The notes: a model not told the origin generated them from the sequence alone. A DNA stretch of 64,000 nt from Streptomyces sp. SDr-06 (GCF_003324565.1 NZ_QOLA01000002.1:744001-808000); one strand, 5' to 3'; shown: positions 10,437 to 20,019, counted from the stretch's first letter. Numbers and translations are program-made.

Positions 10437-11188
10437 TGAAAAACATCGGCGAGGTTCCCCAGGAGGAACTCGCGACCGGTGAGCGGTCCACCCGCAACCG
10501 TGTCGCGCGATCCATCCTGGACCACGGACCCTCGACCGTCGCGGACCTCGCCAAGCGCCTCGGCCTCACCCAGGCCGCCGTCCGCCGCCACCTCGACGCG
10601 CTCGCGGCCGACGAGGTCGTCGCGCCGCGTGAACAGCGCGTCTACGGGGCGCGGACCCGTGGCCGGCCGGCCAAGGTCTTCGCGCTGACCGACTGCGGCC
10701 GGGACGCCTTCGAGCAGTCCTACGACAAGCTCGCCGTGGACGCCCTGCGCTGGATCGAACAGTCCGCCGGGGGCGGCGCGGCCGGCGAGGAAGCCGTCGC
10801 GGCGTTCGCCCGGGCCCGGGTCGAGGCTCAAGCGGGGGCGTACAGGGACGCGATCGAGGCCGTGGAGCCTGAGGCGCGGACCCAAGCCCTGGCCAAGGCC
10901 TTGAGCGCCGACGGGTACGCTGCTACGGCGCGCAGCGCGCCCCAGCCGCAGCGGGGTGAGCAGCTGTGCCAGCACCACTGCCCGGTCGCCCACGCCGCCG
11001 AGCGGTACCCGCAGCTGTGCGAGGCGGAGACGGAGTTCTTCTCCCGCCTCTTGGGAACGCACGTGCAGCGCCTGGCGACCATCGCCCACGGCGACGGCGT
11101 CTGCACCACGTTCATCCCGCACGGCGCGCCACCACAGACCACACACCAGCAAGCATCTGCAAGCACGGCCGGGAGGAACCCCGCATGA
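10436..11188 (+). CDS. sufR: Fe-S cluster repressor SufR of the suf operon
   Basis: The 250-residue regulator has an N-terminal winged helix (residues 17-75, [24 protein letters not shown]) and a C-terminal cysteine cluster C178, C182, C195 plus C223, suited to bind an Fe-S cluster. It is expected to repress its own operon when holding a [4Fe-4S] cluster. GTG at 10436 was chosen because it overlaps the operator and has leaderless geometry; an in-frame ATG twelve codons upstream would lie within the promoter. Its TGA overlaps the sufB ATG (ATGA), coupling their translation. Confidence 0.93.
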   Translation: MKNIGEVPQEELATGERSTRNRVARSILDHGPSTVADLAKRLGLTQAAVRRHLDALAADEVVAPREQRVYGARTRGRPAKVFALTDCGRDAFEQSYDKLAVDALRWIEQSAGGGAAGEEAVAAFARARVEAQAGAYRDAIEAVEPEARTQALAKALSADGYAATARSAPQPQRGEQLCQHHCPVAHAAERYPQLCEAETEFFSRLLGTHVQRLATIAHGDGVCTTFIPHGAPPQTTHQQASASTAGRNPA

Positions 11189-12606
11189 CTCTCCCCACGG
11201 AGACTGCCCACCCTGAGCTCGAAGGCCTGGGCACGTACGAATACGGCTGGGCCGACTCCGACGCGGCCGGCGCCGCTGCCAAGCGCGGTCTCTCCGAGGC
11301 GGTCGTGCGCGACATCTCGGAGAAGAAGAACGAGCCCGAGTGGATGCTGAAGCTGCGCCTCAAGGGCCTGCGCCTCTTCGACAAGAAGCCCATGCCGAAC
11401 TGGGGCTCCGACCTCTCCGGCATCGACTTCGACAACATCAAGTACTTCGTGCGTTCCACCGAGAAGCAGGCCGCTTCCTGGGAGGACCTGCCCTCGGACA
11501 TCAAGAACACGTACGACAAGCTCGGCATCCCCGAGGCGGAGAAGCAGCGCCTGGTGGCCGGTGTCGCGGCCCAGTACGAGTCCGAGGTCGTCTACCACCA
11601 GATCCGTGAGGACCTGGAGGAGCAGGGCGTCATCTTCCTCGACACCGACACCGCCCTGAAGGAGCACCCGGAGCTCTTCCAGGAGTACTTCGGCACCGTC
11701 ATCCCGGTCGGCGACAACAAGTTCGCGTCGCTGAACACCGCGGTGTGGTCCGGCGGCTCGTTCATCTACGTGCCCAAGGGTGTCCACGTCGACATCCCGC
11801 TGCAGGCCTACTTCCGCATCAACACGGAGAACATGGGCCAGTTCGAGCGGACGCTGATCATCGTCGACGAGGACGCCTACGTCCACTACGTCGAGGGCTG
11901 CACCGCCCCGATCTACTCCTCGGACTCGCTGCACAGCGCCGTCGTCGAGATCATCGTCAAGAAGGGCGGCCGCTGCCGCTACACGACGATCCAGAACTGG
12001 TCGAACAACGTCTACAACCTGGTCACCAAGCGCGCCGTGGCGTACGAGGGCGCGACCATGGAGTGGATCGACGGCAACATCGGTTCCAAGGTCACCATGA
12101 AGTACCCGGCCGTCTACCTGATGGGCGAGCACGCCAAGGGCGAGACGCTCTCCATCGCGTTCGCGGGCGAGGGCCAGCACCAGGACGCCGGTTCCAAGAT
12201 GGTCCACATGGCGCCGAACACCTCCTCCAACATCGTCTCCAAGTCGGTGGCGCGAGGCGGCGGCCGCACCTCCTACCGCGGTCTCGTCGAGATCGGCGAG
12301 GGTGCCCACGGCTCCAAGTCGAACGTGCTCTGCGACGCCCTGCTGGTCGATACGATCTCCCGCTCGGACACGTACCCCTACGTGGACGTCCGCGAGGACG
12401 ACGTCTCCATGGGCCACGAGGCGACCGTCTCCAAGGTCTCCGAGGACCAGCTCTTCTACCTGATGAGCCGCGGTCTGACCGAGTTCGAGGCGATGGCCAT
12501 GATCGTGCGCGGCTTCGTCGAGCCGATCGCCAAGGAGCTCCCGATGGAGTACGCCCTTGAGCTCAACCGGCTGATCGAGCTGCAGATGGAGGGCTCGGTC
12601 GGCTGA
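11185..12606 (+). CDS. sufB: Fe-S cluster assembly scaffold SufB
   Basis: The 473-residue SufB forms the SufBCD scaffold that builds Fe-S clusters in the cytoplasm. Family segments are present in order: [42 protein letters not shown], the [20 protein letters not shown] core with the conserved Cys that receives persulfide sulfur, and the SufBD C-terminal FLxSRGL-like [15 protein letters not shown]. The length is normal. It overlaps sufR by four bases and precedes sufD by 62 bases. Confidence 0.97.
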   Translation: MTLPTETAHPELEGLGTYEYGWADSDAAGAAAKRGLSEAVVRDISEKKNEPEWMLKLRLKGLRLFDKKPMPNWGSDLSGIDFDNIKYFVRSTEKQAASWEDLPSDIKNTYDKLGIPEAEKQRLVAGVAAQYESEVVYHQIREDLEEQGVIFLDTDTALKEHPELFQEYFGTVIPVGDNKFASLNTAVWSGGSFIYVPKGVHVDIPLQAYFRINTENMGQFERTLIIVDEDAYVHYVEGCTAPIYSSDSLHSAVVEIIVKKGGRCRYTTIQNWSNNVYNLVTKRAVAYEGATMEWIDGNIGSKVTMKYPAVYLMGEHAKGETLSIAFAGEGQHQDAGSKMVHMAPNTSSNIVSKSVARGGGRTSYRGLVEIGEGAHGSKSNVLCDALLVDTISRSDTYPYVDVREDDVSMGHEATVSKVSEDQLFYLMSRGLTEFEAMAMIVRGFVEPIAKELPMEYALELNRLIELQMEGSVG

Positions 12607-12668
12607 CGACCGTCCCCCGTCCGGCAGTTGAGCAGATTCTGATTCAGGAAGAGAGCACTACGACAGCC

Positions 12669-13847
12669 ATGGCTGAGGCAAACATCCCGGTGGGCTCCAC
12701 CACCGCCGGCTCGATCGCGGTGGCCGCCGAGTCGACCGTCGCCACCCGCATGAGCGCACCCCCGTCCTTCGACGTCGCGGACTTCCCGGTCCCGCACGGT
12801 CGCGAGGAGGAGTGGCGGTTCACGCCGCTGGAGCGGCTGCGCGGGCTGCACGACGGCACCGCGGTCGCCACCGGGGACGGTGTGAAGGTCGTCGTCGAGG
12901 CGCCCGAGGGCGTCGTCGTCGAGACCGTCGGCCGCGACGACGCGCGCCTCGGCAGGGCCGGCACCCCGGTGGACCGGGTCGCCGCCCAGGCGTACTCGTC
13001 CTTCGCCCAGGCCTCCGTCGTGACCGTCCCCAAGGAGACGGTGCTCACCGAGCCGATCCGGATCGCCGTGCACGGCGAGGGCGGCGTGGCCTACGGCCAC
13101 CAGGTCATCGAGCTCGGCGCCTTCGCCGAGGCCGTCGTGGTCATCGACCACACCGGTGACGCGGTGCTCGCCGCCAATGTCGACTACCTCCTCGGCGACG
13201 GCGCCAAGCTGACCGTGGTCTCCGTCCAGGACTGGGACGACAAGGCCGTCCACGTCGCCCAGCACAACGCGCTGGTCGGCCGCGACGCCACCTTCAAGTC
13301 GTTCGTGGTCACCTTCGGCGGCGACCTGGTGCGCCTGCACCCGCGGGTCGCCTACGCGGGCACCGGCGGCGAGGCCGAGCTGTTCGGCCTGTACTTCACC
13401 GACCAGGGCCAGCACCAGGAGCACCGCCTCCTGGTCGACCACAACACCCCGCACTGCAAGTCCAACGCCGTGTACAAGGGCGCGCTCCAGGGCGAGGACG
13501 CGCACGCCGTGTGGATCGGCGACGTCCTCATCCAGGCCGCGGCCGAGGGCACGGACACGTACGAGATGAACCGCAACCTGGTTCTGACCGACGGCGCCCG
13601 CGTCGACTCGGTGCCGAACCTGGAGATCGAGACCGGCGAGATCGCCGGTGCCGGTCACGCCTCGGCCACCGGCCGCTTCGACGACGAGCAGCTCTTCTAC
13701 CTGATGTCCCGCGGCATCCCGGCGACCGAGGCGCGCCGCCTGGTCGTGCGCGGCTTCTTCGCGGAGCTCGTCCAGCAGATCGGTCTGCCGGACGTCGAGG
13801 AGCGCCTGCTGGCGAAGATCGAGACGGAGCTGGAGGCTTCCGTCTGA
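12669..13847 (+). CDS. sufD: Fe-S cluster assembly protein SufD
   Basis: This 392-residue SufB paralogue completes the SufBCD scaffold. It has an EEEWRFTPLERLRG region near residue 55, the beta-helix core with a VYKGALQGEDAHAVWIGDVLIQ pattern (read in pieces), and the shared C-terminus [24 protein letters not shown]. The Gly/Ser/Thr-rich first 30 residues look disordered. The stop overlaps the next start as TGATG, so the Rieske ferredoxin is translationally coupled. Confidence 0.96.
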   Translation: MAEANIPVGSTTAGSIAVAAESTVATRMSAPPSFDVADFPVPHGREEEWRFTPLERLRGLHDGTAVATGDGVKVVVEAPEGVVVETVGRDDARLGRAGTPVDRVAAQAYSSFAQASVVTVPKETVLTEPIRIAVHGEGGVAYGHQVIELGAFAEAVVVIDHTGDAVLAANVDYLLGDGAKLTVVSVQDWDDKAVHVAQHNALVGRDATFKSFVVTFGGDLVRLHPRVAYAGTGGEAELFGLYFTDQGQHQEHRLLVDHNTPHCKSNAVYKGALQGEDAHAVWIGDVLIQAAAEGTDTYEMNRNLVLTDGARVDSVPNLEIETGEIAGAGHASATGRFDDEQLFYLMSRGIPATEARRLVVRGFFAELVQQIGLPDVEERLLAKIETELEASV

Positions 13848-14164
13848 TGGCCTTCGTCAAAGCCTGTGCGCTGAGCGAGCTGGAGAGCGACACGCCCAAG
13901 CGGGTGGAGATCGACGGCACGCCGGTGTCCCTCGTCAAGACCGAGGGCGAGGTGTTCGCGATCAACGACATCTGCTCGCACGCGAACGTGTCGCTGTCGG
14001 AGGGCGAGGTCGAGGACTGCGCCATCGAGTGCTGGCTGCACGGCTCGAGCTTCGACCTGCGCACCGGTAAGCCGTCCGGCCTGCCCGCGACGCGCCCCGT
14101 CCCCGTATACCCCGTAAAGATCCAAGGGGACGATGTGCTCGTCTCCGTCACCCAGGAGTCCTGA
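13847..14164 (+). CDS. Rieske [2Fe-2S] ferredoxin of the suf operon
   Basis: The 105-residue protein is a bacterial Rieske-type ferredoxin, related to NirD/BphF small Rieske proteins. Cluster ligands are visible as C43-S-H45 and C62-W-L-H65. It probably supplies electrons during cluster assembly or reduces persulfide, by inference from its fixed place between sufD and sufC in actinobacteria. It starts within the sufD stop and ends seven bases before the sufC ATG. Confidence 0.95.
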   Translation: MAFVKACALSELESDTPKRVEIDGTPVSLVKTEGEVFAINDICSHANVSLSEGEVEDCAIECWLHGSSFDLRTGKPSGLPATRPVPVYPVKIQGDDVLVSVTQES

Positions 14165-14171
14165 GTTCCCC

Positions 14172-14936
14172 ATGGCAACGCTTGAAATCCGCGACCTGCA
14201 CGTCTCCGTCGACACCGAGAACGGTACGAAGGAGATCCTCAAGGGCGTCGACCTGACCGTGAAGCAGGGCGAGACCCACGCCATCATGGGCCCCAACGGC
14301 TCCGGCAAGTCGACCCTGGCGTACTCGCTGGCCGGGCACCCCAAGTACACGATCACCAGCGGCACCGTCACGCTCGACGGCGAGGACGTCCTGGAGATGT
14401 CCGTCGACGAGCGCGCCCGCGCCGGCGTCTTCCTCGCCATGCAGTACCCGGTCGAGGTCCCCGGCGTCTCGGTCTCCAACTTCCTGCGCACCTCCGCCAC
14501 GGCGATCCGCGGCGAGGCCCCCAAGCTGCGCACCTGGGTGAAGGAGGTCAAGTCCGCGATGGAGCAGCTCCAGATGGACCCGGCCTTCGCCGAGCGCAAC
14601 GTGAACGAGGGCTTCTCCGGCGGTGAGAAGAAGCGCCACGAGATCCTCCAGCTGGAGCTCCTCAAGCCGAAGATCGCGATCCTCGACGAGACCGACTCCG
14701 GCCTCGACGTGGACGCGCTGCGCCAGGTCTCCGAGGGCATCAACCGCGTCCGTGAGAACGGCGAGGTCGGCACCCTCCTGGTGACCCACTACACGCGCAT
14801 CCTGCGCTACATCAAGCCCGACTACGTCCACGTCTTCGCGGGCGGCCGCATCGTCGAGTCCGGCGGCGCCGAGCTCGCCGACAAGCTCGAGGCCGAGGGC
14901 TACGCGTCGTACACGAAGGGTGGCGCTGACCTGTGA
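14172..14936 (+). CDS. sufC: Fe-S assembly ATPase SufC
   Basis: The 254-residue ABC-type ATPase drives conformational change in the SufBD scaffold. Walker A GPNGSGKST lies near residue 40, the Q-loop region at AMQYPVEVPGV, the SufC-specific signature FSGGEKKRHEILQ near residue 153, Walker B IAILDETDSGLD and the H-loop VTHYTRIL. Its TGA overlaps the GTG of a 31-codon ORF that leads into sufS. Confidence 0.97.
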   Translation: MATLEIRDLHVSVDTENGTKEILKGVDLTVKQGETHAIMGPNGSGKSTLAYSLAGHPKYTITSGTVTLDGEDVLEMSVDERARAGVFLAMQYPVEVPGVSVSNFLRTSATAIRGEAPKLRTWVKEVKSAMEQLQMDPAFAERNVNEGFSGGEKKRHEILQLELLKPKIAILDETDSGLDVDALRQVSEGINRVRENGEVGTLLVTHYTRILRYIKPDYVHVFAGGRIVESGGAELADKLEAEGYASYTKGGADL

Positions 14937-15028
14937 GCCACGCACGCGAGGCCGCCGGCCCGCGGATGAGCTGCGAGCCGCAGACGCGCCTCGCGGGCGG
15001 AGAAGCGAACGAAAGGGGCAGGACGTGA
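14933..15028 (+). CDS. Possible 31-residue coupling ORF between sufC and sufS
   Basis: A GTG overlapping the sufC stop (GTGA) opens a 31-codon frame whose TGA overlaps the sufS start GTG in the same GTGA manner. The peptide (starting VSHAREAAGPRMSCEPQ) resembles nothing I recognise. The same DNA can form a short stem CTGCG-AGC-CGCAG inside a longer imperfect CCCGCG/CGCGGG pairing. It may only be a leader that keeps ribosomes moving, or chance. Confidence 0.3.
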   Translation: MSHAREAAGPRMSCEPQTRLAGGEANERGRT

Positions 15029-16296
15029 CACAGCTGCCGGGCCTCCTCACCCAGTCCGCGCTCCTGGACGAGGCGATCCGCAAGGACTTCCCCTTGCTGG
15101 ACCGTGTGGTCCACGACGGGAAGAAGATCGTCTACCTCGACTCGGCCGCGACGTCGCAGAAGCCGCGCCAGGTGCTCGACGCGCTCAACGAGTACTACGA
15201 GCGGCACAACGCCAATGTGCACCGCGGCGTGTACCTGGTCGCCGAGGAGGCCACGGCGCTCTACGAGGGCGCCCGTGACAAGGTCGCGCGGTTCATCAAC
15301 GCGCCGAGCCGCGACGAGGTGATCTTCACCAAGAACGCCTCGGAGTCGCTCAACCTCGTCGCCAACATGCTGGGCTGGGCCGACGAGCCCTACCGCGTGG
15401 ACAACGAGACCGAGATCGTCATCACGGAGATGGAGCACCACTCCAACATCGTGCCGTGGCAGCTGCTCTCGCAGCGCACGGGCGCGAAGCTGAAGTGGTT
15501 CGGCCTGACCGACGACGGCCGGCTCGACCTGTCGAACATCAACGAGATCATCACCGAGAAGACGAAGATCGTCTCCTTCACGCTGGTCTCCAACCTGCTC
15601 GGCACGCAGAACCCGGTCGAGGCGATCGTCCGCAGGGCGCAGCAGGTCGGCGCCCTGGTCTGCATCGACGCCTCGCAGGCCGCCCCGCACATGCCGCTGG
15701 ACGTGCAGGCGCTGCAGGCCGACTTCGTGGCCTTCACGGGCCACAAGATGTGCGGCCCGACCGGCATCGGCGTCCTGTGGGGCCGCCAGGAGCTCCTGGA
15801 GGACCTGCCGCCCTTCCTCGGCGGCGGCGAGATGATCGAGACGGTCTCGATGCACTCCTCCACGTACGCCCCGGCGCCGCACAAGTTCGAGGCGGGCACG
15901 CCCCCGATCGCGCAGGCCGTGGGCCTGGGCGCGGCGGTGGACTACCTGTCCTCGATCGGCATGGACAAGATCGCCGCGCACGAGCACGCGATCACCGAGT
16001 ACGCGGTCAAGCGCCTCCTGGAGGTGCCCGACCTGCGGATCATCGGCCCCACCACGGCCGAGGACCGCGGCGCGGCGATCTCCTTCACCCTGGGCGACAT
16101 CCACCCGCACGACGTGGGACAGGTCCTCGACGAGGAGGGCATCGCGGTCCGCGTCGGTCACCACTGCGCGCGCCCGGTCTGCCTGCGCTACGGAATTCCC
16201 GCGACCACGCGAGCGTCTTTCTATCTGTACTCCACGCCCGCCGAGGTCGACGCCCTGGTGGACGGCCTGGAGCACGTACGCAACTTCTTCGGCTAG
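15025..16296 (+). CDS. sufS: Cysteine desulfurase SufS
   Basis: This PLP enzyme takes sulfur from cysteine as an enzyme persulfide for cluster assembly. In the 423-residue protein the PLP lysine is K241 (FTGHKMCGP) and the catalytic cysteine is C381 (RVGHHCARPVC), with the SufS-type MEHHSNIVPWQ segment upstream. GTG at 15025 follows an AAAGGGG ribosome-binding site; open frame to 14920 lacks similarity. Sulfur is expected to pass to SufU, encoded next. Confidence 0.97.
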   Translation: MTQLPGLLTQSALLDEAIRKDFPLLDRVVHDGKKIVYLDSAATSQKPRQVLDALNEYYERHNANVHRGVYLVAEEATALYEGARDKVARFINAPSRDEVIFTKNASESLNLVANMLGWADEPYRVDNETEIVITEMEHHSNIVPWQLLSQRTGAKLKWFGLTDDGRLDLSNINEIITEKTKIVSFTLVSNLLGTQNPVEAIVRRAQQVGALVCIDASQAAPHMPLDVQALQADFVAFTGHKMCGPTGIGVLWGRQELLEDLPPFLGGGEMIETVSMHSSTYAPAPHKFEAGTPPIAQAVGLGAAVDYLSSIGMDKIAAHEHAITEYAVKRLLEVPDLRIIGPTTAEDRGAAISFTLGDIHPHDVGQVLDEEGIAVRVGHHCARPVCLRYGIPATTRASFYLYSTPAEVDALVDGLEHVRNFFG

Positions 16297-16386
16297 GGGT
16301 GCTGTGCTCTCCCGGGGGACACCCCCCCGGGCCCCGGCCCACAAGGCACGTCACGCAAGGGACGCGAGGACGCGAGGTAATTCGTT
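16297..16386 (+). repeat. GC-rich inverted element between sufS and sufU
   Basis: After the sufS stop lies CTCTCCCGGGGGACACC followed by CCCCCGGGCCCCGG (about 16309-16339), able to fold as a G/C stem. It closely resembles the element at about 8340-8380 between the ABC genes. It interrupts an otherwise tightly packed operon. Confidence 0.6.
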
Positions 16387-16851
16387 GTGAAGCTTGATTC
16401 GATGTACCAGGACGTCATCCTGGACCACTACAAGCACCCGCACGGCCGGGGCTTGCGGGACGGTGACGCCGAGGTGCACCACGTGAACCCGACGTGCGGC
16501 GACGAGATCACCCTCCGGGTGAAGTACGACGGGTCGCGGATCGAGGACGTCTCCTACGAGGGGCAGGGCTGCTCGATCAGCCAGGCCAGCGCCTCGGTCC
16601 TGAACGACCTGCTGGTCGGCAAGGACCTGGCCGAGGCGCGGCGGATCCAGGAGACCTTCCTGGAGCTGATGCAGTCCAAGGGCCAGCTGGAGCCGGACGA
16701 CGCGATGGAGGAGGTCCTGGAGGACGCGGTGGCCTTCGCCGGCGTCTCCAAATACCCCGCCCGAGTGAAGTGTGCTCTGCTGAGCTGGATGGCTTGGAAG
16801 GACGCGACGGCCCAGGCTCTGGGCGAGCTCGCCGAAAGGAAGACGGCATGA
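16387..16851 (+). CDS. sufU: Zinc-dependent sulfurtransferase SufU
   Basis: The 154-residue SufU accepts sulfane sulfur from SufS and hands it to SufB. The conserved metal-binding residues C37 and D39 (PTCGDE), C62 (GQGCSIS) and the C-terminal Cys in ARVKCALLSWMAW are all present. The 18-20 residue insertion that separates SufU from IscU is visible before the last Cys. GTG at 16387 is the start. The stop overlaps the sufT ATG. Confidence 0.95.
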   Translation: MKLDSMYQDVILDHYKHPHGRGLRDGDAEVHHVNPTCGDEITLRVKYDGSRIEDVSYEGQGCSISQASASVLNDLLVGKDLAEARRIQETFLELMQSKGQLEPDDAMEEVLEDAVAFAGVSKYPARVKCALLSWMAWKDATAQALGELAERKTA

Positions 16852-17186
16852 CCGAGAACGCGGAGGCGGCGATCAAGCCGGCGACCGAAGAAGAGATCCG
16901 CGAGGCGCTGTACGACGTCGTCGACCCCGAGCTGGGCATCGACGTCGTCAACCTGGGCCTCATCTACGGCATCCACATCGACGACTCCAACGTCGTCACG
17001 CTGGACATGACCCTGACGTCGGCGGCCTGCCCGCTGACCGACGTGATCGAGGACCAGGCGAAGTCGGCCACCGACGGGATCGCCAGCGAGCTGAAGATCA
17101 ACTGGGTCTGGATGCCGCCGTGGGGCCCGGACAAGATCACGGACGACGGCCGCGAGCAGCTGCGCGCGCTCGGGTTCAACGTCTGA
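16848..17186 (+). CDS. sufT: SufT-like MIP18/DUF59 Fe-S maturation protein
   Basis: The 112-residue protein is a DUF59/MIP18 member, with EEIREALYDVVDPELGIDVVNLGLIYGI in pieces and the TSAACPLTDVIEDQ loop carrying the conserved Cys. Homologues help deliver Fe-S clusters to target proteins. ATG overlaps the sufU stop by ATGA. This is the last suf gene; a strong hairpin follows. Confidence 0.94.
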   Translation: MTENAEAAIKPATEEEIREALYDVVDPELGIDVVNLGLIYGIHIDDSNVVTLDMTLTSAACPLTDVIEDQAKSATDGIASELKINWVWMPPWGPDKITDDGREQLRALGFNV

Positions 17187-17202
17187 GCGGCGCCTGCGTA
17201 TA

Positions 17203-17235
17203 GAGGCCCCCGGCACCATCGGTGCCGGGGGCCTC
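17203..17235 (+). terminator. Terminator of the suf operon
   Basis: A perfect 15-bp stem (arm GAGGCCCCCGGCACC) with a three-base loop ATC starts 16 bases after the sufT stop and is followed by TGTG. Confidence 0.9.
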
Positions 17236-17363
17236 TGTGCGTCGCGCGGCACGGGCGGCCCCTGATCGACTGACGTTCGCCCGCCGTACGGATGTCGTAC
17301 GCCCGCCATTGGCGGGGCGGCCGGAACCTACTCGACGACACCCCGCCGACGAGAGGCCGCCCC

Positions 17364-18758
17364 GTGCCGCATCACCCATCGCTCCGCCGTGCCAGGACGG
17401 CGGCCGCCGCGTCCGGCGTGCTCGCGCTGTCCCTCCTCGGCCCCAACTCCCTTGCGCACGCGGCGAGTTACGGTACGCCGACCATCGCGCTCTCGGCGTC
17501 GTACCTGTCGGGAGCCGTGGGGGCGACCGGCGACCCGGTGGTCACCGTCACCGTCGCGCAGAGCGGGGCCGACGCCTCGGCGCTGACCGTGGCGGCCTCG
17601 GCGAGCTCCCGGCCGTCCGTCGCCGGGACGGGAGACGTCACCGTGAGCGGGACCGGGGCCACGCGGCAGCTCAGGGTCGCCGCCCACGCGCGGGGCTACA
17701 CCGACCTCACGCTCAAGGTCACCGGGCTCGGCGGCAAGAGCGCCACCAGGACGCTGCACTACGCGGCCTCGGCCGCCGTCCAGGGCGCCACCGACACCCG
17801 CTACCTCACCGGGTCGAGCGACGCCTCCGCCGCCGTGGACGTGGGCGGCGGGTATGTGATCGTCGCCGACGACGAGTCCAACACCCTGCGCCTTTACGAC
17901 CGTTCGGTCTCCGGCGCACCCGTGCGGACCTGGGACTTCAGCGCGCGGCTCGGCGTCTCCAAGGAGATCGACATCGAGGGCGCGGCCCGCGTCGGGAACA
18001 CCATCTACTGGACCGGCTCGCTCGGCAACAACAAGGACGGCGTCTACAAGGCCGACCGGAACACCGTCTTCACCACCACCGTCACCGGCTCGGGCGCCGC
18101 CACCGAGCTCACGCTCGGCGGCTCGTACAAGAAGCTGCGGGACGACCTCGTCGGCTGGGACCACGCGAACGGTGACCGCTACGGGTTCGCCGCGGCCACC
18201 GCCGCGGGGCAGGCGCCCAAGCAGATCGACGGGTTCAATGTGGAGGGCCTGGAGTTCGCGCCCGGCTCCACGAGCACGGCCTACATAGGGTTCCGGGCAC
18301 CGCTCGTGCCGCCGCGCAACGGCGGCAAGGCGCTGCTCGTGCCCGTCACCAACTTCGACAAGGTCGTCGGGGACGGGGCGAAGGCCGTCATGGGGGCGCC
18401 CATCGAGCTCGACCTCGGCGGGCTCAGCATCCGCGACATCCGCAAGAACGCCGCCGACCAGTATCTGATCGTCGCCGGTTCCTGGGCCGCGGACGACAAC
18501 TCCGACCCGTACGCGGTCTATGCGTGGGACGGCGTCGCGGGGCACGCCCCCGTCAAGCGGGTCGACCTGCCGACCGGTGACCCGGGCGGCTGGGAGGCCG
18601 TGGTGGACGTGCCCGATCTGTCGGCGCCGGGCGCGCGGGCCCAGCTCATCACCGACGACGGCTCCGCCGACCTCTACGGCGACGGAACCGAGGCCAAGGA
18701 CCTCACCCACCCGGAGTGGAAGAAGTCCCGGGCCACGTGGTTCACGGTGACCGGCTGA
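17364..18758 (+). CDS. Secreted protein with DUF3616-like beta-propeller region
   Basis: The 464-residue protein has a Sec signal peptide (basic RRARTAAA, hydrophobic SGVLALSLLG, cleavage near AHA-AS). Residues about 40-130 form an Ig-like, Ser/Thr/Val-rich domain. Residues 135-460 resemble the DUF3616-type repeat proteins (GGGYVIVADDESNTLRLYD, EIDIEGAARVGNTIYWTGS, FNVEGLEFAPGSTSTAYIG, YLIVAGSWA). The function is unknown; it is probably extracellular. GTG at 17364 with GAGAGG upstream was chosen because it places the signal peptide at the N-terminus. Confidence 0.8.
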   Translation: MPHHPSLRRARTAAAASGVLALSLLGPNSLAHAASYGTPTIALSASYLSGAVGATGDPVVTVTVAQSGADASALTVAASASSRPSVAGTGDVTVSGTGATRQLRVAAHARGYTDLTLKVTGLGGKSATRTLHYAASAAVQGATDTRYLTGSSDASAAVDVGGGYVIVADDESNTLRLYDRSVSGAPVRTWDFSARLGVSKEIDIEGAARVGNTIYWTGSLGNNKDGVYKADRNTVFTTTVTGSGAATELTLGGSYKKLRDDLVGWDHANGDRYGFAAATAAGQAPKQIDGFNVEGLEFAPGSTSTAYIGFRAPLVPPRNGGKALLVPVTNFDKVVGDGAKAVMGAPIELDLGGLSIRDIRKNAADQYLIVAGSWAADDNSDPYAVYAWDGVAGHAPVKRVDLPTGDPGGWEAVVDVPDLSAPGARAQLITDDGSADLYGDGTEAKDLTHPEWKKSRATWFTVTG

Positions 18759-18765
18759 ACCGGCG

Positions 18766-19884
18766 CTACCAGGCGCCCACCGCGGGCGGCGCCACCGGCG
18801 GGACGCCCGCCGCGTCGGCCAGCGAGGAGGCCAGGTTCTCGCGCCGGATGCGCTGGTCGACGTAGAGCAGGCCGGTGGCGAGCTGGGGCAGCGTGGTGGT
18901 CAGGAACTGGCTGACCACCATGCCGACGAGGTACAGCACCGCGACGATGACGACGGCCGTCACCTTCGGCCCGACCGTGTCGCCGCTGGAGATGAGCAGC
19001 GGCATCGCTGCGAGCATCCCGCCGTAGGTGAACGGCAGTTGGACGAAGTAGCCGATCACGCTGCTGATCATGCCGACGAGGAGCAGGATGCCGAACGTCC
19101 GCCACCAGGCGCCGTTCACCAGGCGGGCCGAGCGGCGCAGGGCTTCGAGGGGCCGCTGGTTCTCCAGGACAGCGGCCGCCGGCGCGAACCCGTAGCGGAC
19201 CCAGAGCCAGAGGCCGACCGGGATCAGCGCGAGGAAGAGCAGCACGAACAGGACCATCAGCCCCGCCGGCGGCTCGTGGTGGCGCGAGCCCGACACGACC
19301 GTCACCACCATCAGGACGACGAACAGGGCCATCGTGGCCAGCACGGCCAGCCACTGGAGGGCCAGCGCGCCGAGCACGGCCGGGAACCGCGACCAGGCCT
19401 TGCGCCACACCGGGTCGAAGCCGGTGCGGCGGCCGAGGACGGCGTCCTGGAGCACGGCCGGGACGGCCGCGTACACCAGCGCCATCGCGACGAGCCCCAT
19501 CGCCACCGCGACGACGAGGACGACGACCCCGGCGATCACCACCGGCCGCACGTCCGCGCCCGCCGGGTCCTCGCCGTAAGGCGGATTGAAGACGGGGTCG
19601 AGGTGCGGGCGCACCGAGGCCAGGGCGATCGCGAGGGTGGCGCCCACGACCACGGCGGCGGCCCCGTACGCGACGAGGGCCATGCCGAAGAGCTGCTTCC
19701 AGTAGCGGCCGAGCGCGGTGAAGGCCCCGCCGAGTATGTCGCCGAGCGACAGCGGCCCGAGCGGGATCACACCCGGCTTGGGCGGCGGTGGCATCCAGCC
19801 GCCGCCCCAGCCGGGGCCCCACCCCGGCGGCGGTCCCGGGGGTCCGCCCTGGGGGCCCGGGCCCCACCCCGTGTTCTGCGTCAC
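18766..19884 (-). CDS. Polytopic membrane protein with Pro/Gly-rich N-terminus
   Basis: The 372-residue protein begins with a cytoplasmic tail of about 40 residues rich in Gly, Pro and Trp, followed by five or six hydrophobic segments and an Ala/Pro-rich C-terminus. Segments PLSLGDILGGAFTALGRYWKQLF and SRFPAVLGALALQWL resemble the membrane domain seen ahead of glycerophosphodiester phosphodiesterases. No enzymatic domain is present. Such proteins are common in Streptomyces and their role is unknown. It converges on the secreted-protein gene with a seven-base gap. Confidence 0.8.
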   Translation of the reverse strand: MTQNTGWGPGPQGGPPGPPPGWGPGWGGGWMPPPPKPGVIPLGPLSLGDILGGAFTALGRYWKQLFGMALVAYGAAAVVVGATLAIALASVRPHLDPVFNPPYGEDPAGADVRPVVIAGVVVLVVAVAMGLVAMALVYAAVPAVLQDAVLGRRTGFDPVWRKAWSRFPAVLGALALQWLAVLATMALFVVLMVVTVVSGSRHHEPPAGLMVLFVLLFLALIPVGLWLWVRYGFAPAAAVLENQRPLEALRRSARLVNGAWWRTFGILLLVGMISSVIGYFVQLPFTYGGMLAAMPLLISSGDTVGPKVTAVVIVAVLYLVGMVVSQFLTTTLPQLATGLLYVDQRIRRENLASSLADAAGVPPVAPPAVGAW

Positions 19885-19967
19885 CGCTACCTCGCACTTC
19901 CCGTACGTCGCCGTACGTCCCGTCCCCTTGATCGATCGGCTTCACCGTAGCCCCCGCGGCCTGCGGG

Positions 19968-20019
19968 TACGGTCGGGGGCATGCTCTGTGACCAGGCCGG
20001 AACAACCGGAGGCCGCTGA
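19968..20019 (+). promoter_or_regulatory. Leaderless 12-codon upstream ORF coupled to the tetR-family gene
   Basis: TACGGT at 19968-19973 ends seven bases before an ATG at 19981 that opens a 12-codon frame (peptide MLCDQAGTTGGR). Its TGA overlaps the regulator's ATG as TGATG, and its last codons contain the GGAGG that serves the regulator. A leaderless leader peptide translationally coupled to the repressor is a plausible reading. Confidence 0.4.
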
